In this document: positions 23,512 to 33,558 of the stretch, piece by piece | Layout: every line of letters starts with the position of its first letter | Numbering within the stretch: the first letter of the stretch is position 1 | Source: Dichotomocladium elegans | Lineage: Eukaryota > Mucoromycota > Mucoromycetes > Mucorales > Lichtheimiaceae | Length of the DNA stretch: 64,000 nucleotides | NCBI GenBank assembly: GCA_025716815.1 | Contig: JAIXMN010000038.1 | Location: 62,001 to 126,000 of the forward strand | Direction of reading: 5' to 3' | Position numbers and translations under genes: made by a program | The notes under the pieces: model-generated | The model's database searches: none | Told to the model about the DNA's origin: nothing | Seen by the model: the letters and a program-made list of their open reading frames with translations, nothing else

Positions 23512-24368
23512 ATGTCCAACCCTGCTATCACCACCGCCATTGACAACGCTATCTCCAACGTCTCATCGGGGCCTGTGAGAAAAGGCAATCGAAGCACTGG
23601 CTATAAGCCAGATGAGGACAAGATGCTGGCGCATGCTTGGGTCCGCGTCTCCACGGATGGAATCAGCGGCAACAGCCAAACTGAGAAGGAATTCTGGAGA
23701 CGCGTACTGGACGATTATGAATCCACCAGACTGTCGAAGTGGGGAGGAAGATATTCCCAGCGAGAGGCGGGCGGTCTGGCCAGCCGCTGGCAAAAAATAA
23801 AGAAGGAGCTCCTGAAGTTTGCCGGCTACAAGGCCAGAGCCGAGCGCGAACGGGGCAGTGGACAGAACGATGGCGACGTCGTAAGTACTTGATCCTAGGT
23901 GTAGCGGTATATAATATGATAATGGTGATAACTAAATTATGGTGGAAGTATAATGTCGCCAAAGACTTGTTCCTGGCGGCGGAAGAACGAAGTCTCGACT
24001 TCGAGTATGTGTGGCCGATCGTGTGTGATCAGCCATGCTGGCGAGACTGGTCGGCCAAAGGAAAGGGCAAGGCGTCTAGTGCTGACTCTGGAAATGATGG
24101 GGCCGAAGGTTCTGATGCCCGTCCTGCTGGCCGCAAGCAGCAGAAGCTGCTGGAGGAGCGAAAGCGCAAGTGGGACGAGATCCACGAGAAGAACATCGAG
24201 CAAAACGATGCTTTTCTCGTGGAGATGCGCAGGAAGAACACGCTCCTTCAGGAATTGAAGGAGAACGCGATCATGTCTGTCAACATGTCGACTTTGACAG
24301 ACATCCAACGTGCATATTATGAGCATATGCAAAAGGAAATAATGGAGAAGCGAAACATCGCACAATAA
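23512..24368 (+). CDS. Harbinger-associated SANT/Myb-like DNA-binding protein
   Basis: Two exons, 23512-23880 and 23949-24368 (68-bp GT-AG intron), encode 262 residues. The N-terminal half has the trihelix-like pattern DEDKMLAHAWVRVSTDG, FWRRVLDDY and SRWQKIKKELLKF, close to the NAM-associated/SANT proteins that accompany Harbinger transposases. The second exon gives AKDLFLAAE and FEYVWPIV, then a basic, coiled-coil C-terminus (KQQKLLEERKRKWDEI). In this family the protein is needed with the transposase for nuclear import and end binding. Converges with the transposase gene, only 8 bp between stop codons. Intact. Confidence 0.85.
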
Positions 24369-24376
24369 AAAAATGT

Positions 24377-25725
24377 TTATTCTTGATTCCCCCGCATTTG
24401 CCACAGATGATGCGAAAGGTCTGTTCGTAGTTGCATGTACATATTCCGATCCTTGATCATCCTGTCGCGGCCAGTCAACTCTTCAAGATTATTGTTATCT
24501 TGACGGGAAACCAGGGCAATAGGATCTTCTTCGTGAAGATATTGCGGGTCATCATCGTCGCGCTCATCCTCGACGATCATGTTATGCATGATAATGCATG
24601 CCTTCATGACCTTTTCAAGGTCGGAATGCTTCCACAATCTTGCTGGTCTGGAAATGATCTGGAAGCGGCCTTGAAGAACCCCGAAAGCTCTCTCGATATC
24701 TTTACGTACGCTTTCATGGACGGTAGTAAAATACTATAAAGAAAACAACCCCATATTAGAAACAGATATACAAAAATAGTGTAGCTACATACCTGTTCGC
24801 GCTGTCCTCTTGGTTCAGCGTACGCCTGAACAATAGTCGACCATTTTGGATATATTCCATCCGCCAAATAGTATCCCATCGAATACTTGTTGTTGTTGAT
24901 AGTGAATTCGACAGGAGGGAGACGTCCAGACGCGATGTTATCCATTAAATTGGACCTATTCAAGACATTGATATCATTCAGAGTTCCAGGTTGCCCAAAA
25001 AAGGCATGCCAAATCCATAAATCGCTTGAAGCAACTGCTTCAAGGATTACTGTTGGCGCTTTCTCCTTGCCGGAAAACTGGCCGTGCCATGCCGTTGGGC
25101 AATTTTTCCATACCCAATGCATGCAATCTAGCGAGCCAAGCATTCCTGGAAAGCCACGTTTGGCATTCGCTGCCAGTATCTTCTCCAGGTCGGATGCATT
25201 CGGGGAGCGAAGGTACTGGGCACCAAATACGTTGATAACGCCAGAACAGAACCGCTTCATAGCCTCCAACCCGGTACTTTCCGCCATGTCAAAGTACTCG
25301 TCAAACATATCAGAGCTCGTGCCATAAGCCAGCTGCCTCATGGCCATCGTCGCTTTCTGGAGAGCCGAATGACCGAGCTTTCCTGCTGCATCAGTTTTCT
25401 GACGAAAATATTCGTCATGGTCCTCCAAAGCGTTTACAATTCGGAGGAAAAGGTCTCGGCCCATCCGAAAACGGCGCCGGAAGCGGTTGGCTGGATACCT
25501 TGGGTATTCAGCAAAGTAATCCTGATAAAGCCTTTCACCGCTCTGAACACGATCGCGGTGAATAGTGCGGCGTCCTGGTACAGATCCGCCTCTCTTAGAT
25601 GGATATTCCATTTCTTCGCGTTCTGCTTCAAGCAAACTCCGGATACGCTTTTGGTTATTGCGCCAGTATATTTCCTCATCATCTGCTTCAGCAAAAAGTT
25701 CTGCTAGCTGTCTTGGGGTGGCCAT
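24377..25725 (-). CDS. PIF/Harbinger DDE transposase
   Basis: Two exons, 25725-24793 and 24733-24377, with a 59-bp GT-AG intron, encode 429 residues. Residues around 85-100 (FRRRFRMGRDLFLRIVNAL) and LGHSALQKATMAMRQLAYG form the helix-turn-helix region. GMLGSLDCMHW (first D), GTLNDINVLNRS (second D) and, in exon 2, ESVRKDIERAFGVLQGRF (E) are the DDE_4 catalytic set. KACIIMHNMIVED is the conserved C-terminal block. The frame is full length for the family with no defect. The intron ORF (VCSYTIFVYLF) is not coding. Confidence 0.92.
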
Positions 25726-26718
25726 TTCGAAAAGTAAGAGAAAGAAAACAAAGGTCTCTCTAAATTTAGCAGAGATATACCACTGGGGAATAAAGTTTCT
25801 TAGCTAAAATGGGAAAATAGCGGACCACTAGGGAAAATTGAATTTTTTAAGGTTATTGCTAAAGATGGCAACATGTCTATGTGGCTTTAGAATAGAAATA
25901 CCGCTGGGGTTGCTCTTAGTGGCCAAGTTAAGATGATCAAGGACCTTAGCCAGGCTGCTGGGGAGGTGGTCCTACCTGCCCTCACATACAGGGAATTGAC
26001 TATTAGCGGTTTGTCAAGGGCTTCCACTATTGCATCCCTTGAAGGGAATTTTGCCACAGCAATGCTTAACAAGTCTGTCATGTGGATATACCTCAGGGCA
26101 CTGCATGTGAAGAAAAGGGGAGTTAACCCTACAAGGGCAAGACAGTTTTGCAGTACTTTCCTCTCAGGTGAGTAGATAAAGTTTTCTCTAAAAAATCTAA
26201 CAGTAAAAGTTAGGAATAAGCACTAGGACAACATTGTATGCCCTAAAGGGAGCTGCTAGGCTCATCCACCTTATGAAAGATATTGGGGTTACACGTCTCT
26301 TGTACCCTGACACATTTGGGGTGATGAAACTTGGGAGGGTAAGTGAAGGTCTATTTGTAACTATATAGTATCTAATCCTTCTATAGCTCTCAAATGAACA
26401 GTTTGCCCAGTTTACTGAGGTTGTTAGGGAAACAGAGCATATTTTAGCTCTTAAGGATATTCCTATAGCCCAAATTGGTCCCCACCTCACTCCTTTACTC
26501 AATGCAATCAAGGATCTTATCCAACATTTACCCTAGTATGCTTTATATTTATACCCCATTCCACTCACTACCCACTCTATACTATTCTATGTTTCCCACT
26601 ATGTATATGTATTCCCCTTATGCCTTTTATAGTTATCCTCCCATATTTTCAATATATAACATAAACTATTATCATTCCTATTTCAATCTCTTTCCTTCCT
26701 CTAACCATATTTTCTAAA

Positions 26719-26988
26719 ATGATCAGTTGTCTTGCTCTCACTGGTGCATTAATTCATGATGTTGAATACCCATCAACCCCTTATATGCAGCAAGGGACTA
26801 TTACCCTTGGTGTTTATGCACGATTTAAGATTAATTGGGATGGACATTTCTTTAATGTCTATGTGTTGCAGCCATCGCACATTAGTTGGCTGCTAAACAA
26901 CAATGTGCATGCCAGTTCCTCAGTGATTGTCAATAGGTGGTTCAAAATCCACAACTATACCACTAGTCGCAGTAGCCATAGTGTCTTG
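26719..26988 (+). pseudogene. SSB-like OB-fold protein, copy 2, truncated by MITE A
   Basis: ATG 26719 opens 90 codons similar to the N-terminus of the protein at 54359-55152: both start M-x(4-6)-LTG, then D-x3-YP, F-x-V or F-x-I strands, I-x2-LL/FL, SSVIV against SAVVV and Y-x4-R. It follows gene Y copy 2 by 182 bp in the same orientation. MITE A enters after SHSVLY. LVIS, matching the next strand, can be read after the MITE in another frame. An OB-fold SSB identity is inferred from the other copy. Confidence 0.5.
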
Positions 26989-27356
26989 TACAGGATTTTC
27001 AAGAAGAACTTTGCCACAAATTTTAGTTGTTTGTATAGATGGTCTAGGTTTTTCTTTTTTTTTGCTTCAAAATCGAATACAAATTTTAGTATTTCGTTTC
27101 TCTTCTTCCTTTGAAATTAGAATGAAACATAAATGGTTGGCCTCCCAAAACTATTCTGGTGTAAAAAGAGGAGAAGGAAGACTCATCTATAGCCTTGATT
27201 GAAATGTTCTTGCTGCTATTGCCTTTTAATTTGACAAAAGGGTAGCAACGAAATACTAAAATTTGTATTCGAATTTGAAGCAAAAAAAACGAAAAACCTA
27301 GACCGTCTATATGAACAACTAAAATTTGTGGCAAAGTTCTTCTTGAAAATCCTGTA
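26989..27356. mobile_element. Fold-back MITE, family A, copy 4
   Basis: Same CAGGATTTTCAAGAAGAA ends as the other copies, with TA at 26989-26990 and 27355-27356. It has the inner segment in the opposite orientation to the copy at 9705. It interrupts the SSB-like copy 2. Confidence 0.88.
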
Positions 27357-28256
27357 ATTAGCTTTCTATCTACCCCCCTCAATTAATATGGCTTGGATAA
27401 AGAAACGTTCTGATCTCTGAATTACGCGTTTTACTTGCATAGAAGCAATTGCACAGACATGTGGAGAATCTTTTGTCTAATCCATTGCATTGTTGCTGAT
27501 GCCGTTTCTGCAATTTTCATGACTGTGCAGGAATGTGGTGCATGGTCATGTGAAAGTTGAATGCAATTGGATTTCCAAGAAAAAAAATGCGAAAATGAGG
27601 TGCCCATGCATTGCTGGTTGAGGCAATTATCCAAAAAAATTTTTTTTTGGGGGGGCATTCAAGTTTAAAGTCCCGCAATTTTTGTACAGATAAATTTTTC
27701 TTTTTGGCTGCTGAAATATTTCAAGACCAGCTATTTTTGTATGGTAAATTGTCTTTTTGCGAATGGAGATGGTGAAACTCCAAGCAGCGGCGTTGTACGA
27801 TTGGCCGCTAAAGAGCAATCTGCTAAAGGGCAAATTTCGGCGACAAGCAGTGGGCAAAGTCGTAGGCCATATGAAATTTTGGGAACACATGGGAGCCCCG
27901 ATTGTCAATATCAGGGATGTAGACGACCCATTGATGGGAAGCAACAAAGTCGCCTGCGAAGAGGAGAAAGAGGAGGTAGAAGCTTTTGACATTGAATAAA
28001 TGCAAAGTAGTAAGGATGTAGAATGTCACACGGCAATTGTGTGGAAGACGTTTTTATTTGATAGAGTGTGAAGAGAGTAAAATAATGGATAGTGAGGAAG
28101 TGGGAATACGAATTTTGCAATGGAGACACAGATCAATAGTGGCGTCTTGAACGACTTCCTTTTTTTTTTAAAAAAAAAAACGGGGTGGGGGTGAAGACAG
28201 GGTGTTGCAAATCAGAGCAGCCTTTTCTCTTTTTTTTAAAAAAAAACCAGCGACAG
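27357..28256. other. Spacer with homopolymer runs and one weak reading frame
   Basis: Apart from the weak frame at 27757-27999 there is no gene. Two T(n)A(n) tracts, at about 28159-28180 and 28228-28246, are near-palindromic homopolymers. The left part may hold the decayed rest of the SSB-like gene. Confidence 0.4.
27757..27999 (+). CDS. Hypothetical 80-residue frame
   Basis: ATG 27757 to TAA 27999. The second half (GKVVGHMKFWEHMGAP, then NIRDVDDPLMGSN and an acidic tail) has balanced, protein-like composition, unlike the AT-rich flank. It could be the last exon of a lost gene. No family recognised and no paralogue in the window. Confidence 0.25.
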   Translation: MRMEMVKLQAAALYDWPLKSNLLKGKFRRQAVGKVVGHMKFWEHMGAPIVNIRDVDDPLMGSNKVACEEEKEEVEAFDIE

Positions 28257-28711
28257 TGTCGCATAGGTGATTGCAAGAGCACCAATGAAGTGAATATCTA
28301 TGGCAATGATGTAAAGAACTGGAACAACCGCAATACAGAAACATGACTCAGCCAAGGGAAACATGATCATACATAGCCACTAGATCCATATCCACATTCT
28401 TTTCTCCTCTATTTTTTCCCACTGGGTTTTTTGAGGTTTTACCGACGTGAGGATGGTCTGGGATTCAGCTACAGGAACGAACGAAAAGTTTTTCTATGAC
28501 TTGTCAAGTACCGCACCCCAACAACTCCTCTTATGGAAATTTCCAGGACAATTGACCCATGTCAATCGGGCGGAATCTATTTTACCCATAACAATATATA
28601 AACAACTATGTAGTGTAGGAGTAAACAGACAGAAGAATTTTTCTTTCTATTAAAAACACCTCCAAGAGTCTCATTGTACTTTGACAGTCCCTACAAACCT
28701 TATTTACCACA
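28257..28711 (+). repeat. Solo LTR of gypsy family G3
   Basis: 455 bp from TGTCGCATAGGTGATTGC to TATTTACCACA, matching both G3 LTRs at 39996-40450 and 48520-48975 in inverse orientation. The flanks are GACAG and GACGG, a one-mismatch 5-bp duplication. No internal sequence accompanies it, so it is the product of LTR-LTR recombination. Confidence 0.88.
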
Positions 28712-30432
28712 GACGGTTGGTCGTTCATTACTAGTTCTTCGTAGTTACAGATTCACAACGAAATATTGATCGAAAATGAACTGGCCCTTGCCACTAATAG
28801 CTAGCAAGGTAACAATAAAGTTCGCGGACAGGCGGCTTTTTGAACTCATCCTCTACCGCGTTCCAATGAAAACAAAACAATTCGGTTTCTATAAATACGG
28901 ATGTGCAACAGATGGCGACAAAACGGAAGGGCAATGGCAGAAATGGATGTTTTCAAATAAGCTGGCCGTTGCCGTTATAGCTAGTTTCAAACGCCTATAG
29001 CTCCCTGCCAGCATTGTAGGTTATTCTTTTTGGTGATCGGTATTACAGTCATTTGTGTGTTCTGCGTTGAATGAAGTTTTGCGCTACAATCCCATAGTTC
29101 AATGATTCTTCAAAACTGAACGACGTCGATTGGGAACATATCTTATTTGTATTAAGGCAGTGATTGGGCAATCTGGTTCTGGTGAGAGTTACTTTGTCAT
29201 TTGGATCAAATGTAGGCGGGATTTCAGCATGGCGACGCAAAGTGGGCGATACGGAGGAATTGAAGGTCTGGAGAAGACGTGTTTTCGATGTGCGGATGTT
29301 GCGACAATGTATGAGGGCAGTGGAACGATGAAAGTGATGTTAGTTTTCAAGGTGAATGCGGGCTGTCTATTGTTTTGAAGGGTAACGTAGAGATGAGAAG
29401 CGCGTGGACGAATGGTACTGTGTTGACTGGGGTGAGTTGCGACGAGGAGAAGGTATTGGTGGGGGAAAACAAGGAAGAAAAGAGGAGATGGTTGATGTAG
29501 CAAAGGGGTTATGCATGGTACAAAGGGAGTCGATTTCATATCAATGTTGGGGTATTGGTTGAAGAACTGAGACTGGGGGTTCTGGCGATGTCGATGGAGG
29601 ATATGTGTGGATGGGCGCGGGCTTGTAGTTGGTGTGATATGGAGATGGGGAATAGCAGAAGGGATTCGATTTTGGCGATTATGGTAAATATGTTTATTGA
29701 GTAAATAAATGGCAGTTTGGGAAAGCATCCATAAATGAAAGAGGTTCAATGATAACTAAAGAGTGAATGGATAGCATAGAAGAGTATGTGTCAGGAAACC
29801 AGGTTTGCTGTGGGTGGTGGGGTGGTTTGTCAGGGTCTTGCCCTGTAAGAAAAAGAGTACCGGTTGCATGTATTTTGACAATTGTTGTAGGGGTGTAAGG
29901 AGAATGTTGCCATAGGGATTTGGCATGTTGACGAGTGTGATAAAAAAGTCTGGCACGTTTGAATCTAAGTAGGCGAAGAAAAACATTAGAATGATGTGGA
30001 GAGTAAGTTTTGTAGGGAAAATACCCGGTTAGTGGAGTAAAAGGTGCTGTTCTGGACTTGACATGAGGATCATCCGAAAAGTGGATGCTTGCATATGAGG
30101 TATGGCTGATAATCGCAAAGTTTCTGAAAGAGATGGAGGTGTTGGTCACGATGAGATAGATTGTAGAAAAGTGCAGAAGGATTATGGATGATGGTTTAAA
30201 TAGAATATGGTTGTTGTTGTTGTTGTTGTCGTCGTTGTTGTTGAAAGTCATTGAGGGGTATCATTTGGAGAGATATAACCTAAAGTGCTCATTGTTGACG
30301 TTTCGGTGTGCTACCTTAGGAGCAGAAAAGATGGTAACAACAAGGATGGAGTTGGTTAAAAAAAAATGCTAGTTATCTGTATTATGATCTAGGATGGACA
30401 AATCTGGGAAGAAAGGCTCGGAAATATAAAAG
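28712..30432. other. 1.7-kb stretch without a supported gene
   Basis: Long minus-strand frames at 29189-29749 and 29694-30251 exist, but they are His/Pro/Thr-rich with no motif and overlap. The second begins in a (TTG)n repeat at about 30208-30241. A decayed or unknown gene cannot be excluded. A small plus-strand frame at 28776-29000 is likewise unassigned. Confidence 0.35.
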
Positions 30433-31027
30433 TAAGAGCACCCACAGCAGACTCTCTAAAAAATTTCTTTTTAAAGCATTAAAAGAATTAGGTTTTAGCA
30501 ATTTTTTGGGAGTCCCCACAGTGGACTCTCTGAAAACTGACTCTCCAAAGCTGCCTCCGAAAATTGATTGGCTATTGTGTTCTGTTCCTCTACTGTCCCT
30601 CTTTCTCAAACTAGCAATGAACAATAATAACCCTTCCATGCACATGTACGGCAATCTTAGCAAGCTTTCCGTCATTATTGAAGAGGAGGAGGAGGAAGAA
30701 CAACGACTTCGGGATCTTGTCAATGGGGCCCTGCAAATGGGCGCTACTACTCGCAAGCGTGTCCTCGACTATGGTCGTCTTGAGGGTGCTAAGCGCTTGC
30801 ACCTAGATTACTTCGCCGCGGAATCTGTTTACCCAGCTGACATGTTTCGCCGCCAATTCCGAATGACCCCTGAGCTCTTCCAGCGCATCGTCAGTGGTGT
30901 TGTCAGCGTGGACGAGTATTTTGTTCAGAGGCGCGATGCAGCACACAAGCTTGGTTTCTCACCCAAGCAAAAGGCTGTAGGCACTCTCTGTATGATTGCA
31001 TACGGGGTCGGTGCTGAGGCTGAATAG
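30433..31027 (+). pseudogene. Harbinger element B, 5' end with transposase N-terminus
   Basis: Starts with TAAGAGCACCCACAG, a terminal sequence repeated inverted at 61159-61174. A second PPT-like ACAGTGGACTCTCTGAA copy lies inside. ATG 30617 opens a frame with an acidic stretch (EEEEEEQRL) followed by FRRQFRMTPELFQRIVSGV and LGFSPKQKAVGTLCMIAYG, the N-terminal helix region of Harbinger transposases (compare 25725-24793). The frame ends at TAG 31025-31027, exactly where a Merlin-type terminus starts, so the catalytic part is lost. Confidence 0.75.
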
Positions 31028-31213
31028 GAGTATAGCACGCCACACTTTCAATCTGACCTAGATGGTGCACCTATCATGCTACAAACATAAAAATTATATA
31101 TTCTGATAGCTCTAAATAAGGCGCATCGTGTAACAATATTTTAAACTCCGACACATATATAGTTCGCTTCGTCTTTAGGTTTCAGCTTCTTCTTCTACTA
31201 TAGTATAGGTCTT
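31028..31213 (-). repeat. 3' terminal region of Merlin copy B
   Basis: Begins (plus strand) GGAGTATAGCACGCCACACT and is the near-exact inverse of 60743-60951. It lies just past the transposase stop codon at 31214. The first 20 bases resemble the start of the 783-bp repeats, consistent with a shared Merlin terminal repeat. Confidence 0.65.
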
Positions 31214-31402
31214 TTATTTACTATTTCGAACTCTTTTACTAACAGGAAGGATTTCTTCCTCACTATGCTCACTTTCACTGAGTTCCTGATCATCTACAAC
31301 TGCTGTACCTACTATTATTATGTGTGCCAAGCAACTGGATAGTTATATCAACTTACCATTGTCAACATCAGGCTCCATAGAGAGAACCTCTGTAAGGGTT
31401 GA

Positions 31403-31705
31403 TGTGGTGGTTAGAGAGTTAGTTGCAGGTGTTTAAACTGTAGGGGCTAAAATCGAGTCTTTGAGACGGGATCCTCTTTATTGAATAAAAACAACTCTCT
31501 TTTTATATGATTTCGGACCAGGGTGGTAGTGGTGATACAAGCGGTAGTCATCGAGCATGGTCCTCCAATCATTACCAGTTAGCGGGCTTCGTAACGTTGG
31601 AATGGGAGGACAGTCGAGACGTGCTGTAGAAGAGGTGGATAAGTCGATAACCCTGCTCAGTACTGTCTGTAGAAGCGCAGTGTTATGAACAGTAGGGCTA
31701 TGACA
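31403..31705 (-). repeat. G2 3' LTR
   Basis: 303 bp, TG...CA. Differs from the other LTR by a T/C at GTTTAAACTG and a G/A at GTTAGCGGG. Contains, in minus orientation, a TATA-like TATAAAAAGAG and an AATAAAG signal. Confidence 0.93.
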
Positions 31706-31719
31706 TCACCCCCCACCAG
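31706..31719 (-). promoter_or_regulatory. G2 3' polypurine tract
   Basis: Minus strand CTGGTGGGGGGTGA directly before the TG of the 3' LTR: the expected plus-strand DNA primer of reverse transcription. The same 12 bases recur at 33549-33561. Confidence 0.75.
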
Positions 31720-31830
31720 GCTGGATACAGCCGTGAGCTGTGTGTATGGTCCTGCGCTTGTAAGTTCAGTCTGGAAAAACCCTTTAAAAAACCCAGTGGG
31801 AAAAAATTGTGGAAGGGAAAAGACATCGGC

Positions 31831-33558
31831 TTAAGCGCGTGGTCGTAAGCGTTTGTAGATGGCATTGGTGGCAGTGCTCTCAGTCCGGCGTTTGGCGAGC
31901 GTGGCGTGGTGGCCCGCTGACTGATAGCTCAGACGTGTGGCAGAGGGAACAGGTGCTGTCCATGCCTGAGCATTGCGCGGCTTGTTGACGATGGCCTTCT
32001 TGCTTCTACTGGATGAGTGTTCAGTCGGCGTACTCTGTTTTGAGGCTGAACGAGTCGTAGGAGTGGACGTTGGTGGTGCCGGAGCTGTCTGTCCCCTTAG
32101 TCCCTGTTGTATACGGGTGTTGGCTTTCGGGTTGCGACGCTGCCAGTATTCCGTGATTAGTTCTGTGCCTGTGAAGTTAGCCGCTGGTTCCCATGTGTCA
32201 TCTTTTTCCGTGTATCCCTTCCAGCGTGTATGATAAACATAGTTGCCTGGAGTGCCATCATGATCAATGATTGCCTGCACTTCATAGTGGTCCTGGCTGG
32301 ATGGCACTGGTTCTTGCGAGATCAGTTTGATGTGCGATGGTGGGATATTGAACGGAAGAAGCGCGCCTGTCGAGTCTGTCAGGACGTATGCCCCGCCCTT
32401 GTTGACCCCATTAACAGTGAATGGTCCTTCATACCGCGGTTCCGTCTTGCTACCCCTGGTGACGTTGCGGATCATGACCTTGCTGCCAGCTGGATAAGGG
32501 TCAACTATCCGGTGATTCGAATCGAAGCGGGCTTTTTCAGCATCTCGGGTGGCTTTCATGCGCTGACGGATGGCGGGTATAACCACCGCTTCCATCTCGC
32601 TAAGTCGTTCACGCGCTGCCTCGTAGTCAACTGTAGGTTGTGCGCTATCCCCTGTAGTTGAGTCGGTGTAGTTAGTGAAGGCGTTGGGTGGACGAGCAAA
32701 CATGAGCGAGAAAGGTCGTGAGCCATGTATGGCGGCGTGCTTAATGTTAAGTGCGAATTGCACGCTTGGGACGTGAATGTCCCATTCTGACTTTTTGCCT
32801 TGCAGCTGTTTGACGATTGCGTTCTTGGCAAGACCGACCCATTTCTCTGCTACGCCGTTGGCGCGTGGGTGATAAGGAGTGATAAGGCGGTGGTCGAGGC
32901 CAGAGATATCTGCAAGCTGCGTGATGAGGTCGTTGACAAATTCTGTGCCATTATCACTGGTGAGCATGCGCATGGGTCCATACTCCATCATATGTGCCCA
33001 CAGTTGTCGTGCTATAGTAAGTGCAGACTTATCTGGAATTGCTCTCAGGACGCAGTAGCGTGTGAAAATGTCGACCATGACGAGTAAGTAGTTGTTACCA
33101 CTGTCAGACGTAATGTTGAGCGTGCCAAGATCAATAGCCCAATGATCGCCTGGGTACTTAGCGGTGACATGACACAATGGCTGGAAACCATGTTTGCCGA
33201 CATTGAAGCGTTGACAGTCCATGCATTGCGAGACAAGCTTCTGGGCGTCCTTGCGTAGGTTAGCCCAGTGCAGCCCGTCACTGTGAATGGACTTGGTGAT
33301 TGCGTCGGCACCGAAGTGACCGAGTAAATGCGCTTTCTGCAGTAATTCGGTACGTTCGTGCTCAGGAGGCGTCATGAAGTCGACGGGCTCAAAGTGTTGT
33401 GCGCGTGCGAGAATGGGCGCATGACCGTCGGTGTTGTTCTCCGAGGAATGTGAAGAAGAAGAGGAGGAGGAGGCTTTTCGTGTGGCTGAGCCTGCAGCGT
33501 TGGTGATAAGGTTCCGTGACGTGCTGCCTGAAACGTTGCTCTTTCCTTTACCCCCCAC
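31831..33558 (-). CDS. G2 integrase with chromodomain
   Basis: Zinc-binding HHCC region (KAHLLGHFG, HSDGLHW, CMDCQRFN), then the catalytic core: AIDLGTLN (D), MLTSDNGTEFVND (D) and ANGVAEKWVG (E), followed by the GPF/Y-like region (YEGPFTVNG). The C-terminal chromodomain reads YHTRWKGYTEKDDTWEPA, which in chromoviruses steers integration to modified histones. The frame is -1 relative to the RT frame upstream. It opens as GTG-GGG-GGT inside the G6 tract at 33551-33556. A one-base homopolymer change or -1 frameshifting would join the two. Confidence 0.88.
   Translation of the reverse strand: MGGKGKSNVSGSTSRNLITNAAGSATRKASSSSSSSHSSENNTDGHAPILARAQHFEPVDFMTPPEHERTELLQKAHLLGHFGADAITKSIHSDGLHWANLRKDAQKLVSQCMDCQRFNVGKHGFQPLCHVTAKYPGDHWAIDLGTLNITSDSGNNYLLVMVDIFTRYCVLRAIPDKSALTIARQLWAHMMEYGPMRMLTSDNGTEFVNDLITQLADISGLDHRLITPYHPRANGVAEKWVGLAKNAIVKQLQGKKSEWDIHVPSVQFALNIKHAAIHGSRPFSLMFARPPNAFTNYTDSTTGDSAQPTVDYEAARERLSEMEAVVIPAIRQRMKATRDAEKARFDSNHRIVDPYPAGSKVMIRNVTRGSKTEPRYEGPFTVNGVNKGGAYVLTDSTGALLPFNIPPSHIKLISQEPVPSSQDHYEVQAIIDHDGTPGNYVYHTRWKGYTEKDDTWEPAANFTGTELITEYWQRRNPKANTRIQQGLRGQTAPAPPTSTPTTRSASKQSTPTEHSSSRSKKAIVNKPRNAQAWTAPVPSATRLSYQSAGHHATLAKRRTESTATNAIYKRLRPRA

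Larger units (their letters stand above)
23276..25915. mobile_element. PIF/Harbinger element A, complete, TTA duplication
   Basis: Terminal inverted repeats GAGCAACCCCAGCGGTATTT (identical at both ends for about 23 bp) are flanked by TTA at 23273-23275 and 25916-25918, the 3-bp duplication typical of PIF/Harbinger. It carries the usual pair of convergent genes, a SANT-like protein and a DDE transposase, with no stops. 2,640 bp; a good candidate for an active autonomous element. It disrupts gene Y copy 2. Confidence 0.93.
23243..26536 (+). pseudogene. Gene Y, copy 2 (unknown family), interrupted by a Harbinger element
   Basis: Exon c is 23243-23275 plus 25919-26167, split by the Harbinger insertion. 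Exons d (26214-26338) and e (26387-26536, ends TAG) follow with GT-AG introns. Rejoined across the insertion, the frame matches gene Y at 57403-58475: AEVALLPISGQ against AEVAMLPITGQ, LPALTYREL against LPPLTYKEL, WIYLRALH against WVYLRALY, LYPDTFGVMKLG against LYPDVFGVQKLG, ALKDIPIAQ against ALRDIPIAH. Exon d is 125 bp in both. I do not recognise the family. The 5' exons are replaced by the family B element. Broken, but the downstream frame is clean, so the gene was under constraint before disruption. Confidence 0.75.

Noticed and set aside
29189..30251. Two overlapping minus-strand frames of about 186 residues
   Set aside because: His/Pro/Thr-rich, no motif, no paralogue; one starts in a TTG repeat. 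Not enough to call genes.
30184..30251. Asn-rich antisense peptide
   Set aside because: Simple TTG/GTC trinucleotide repeat.
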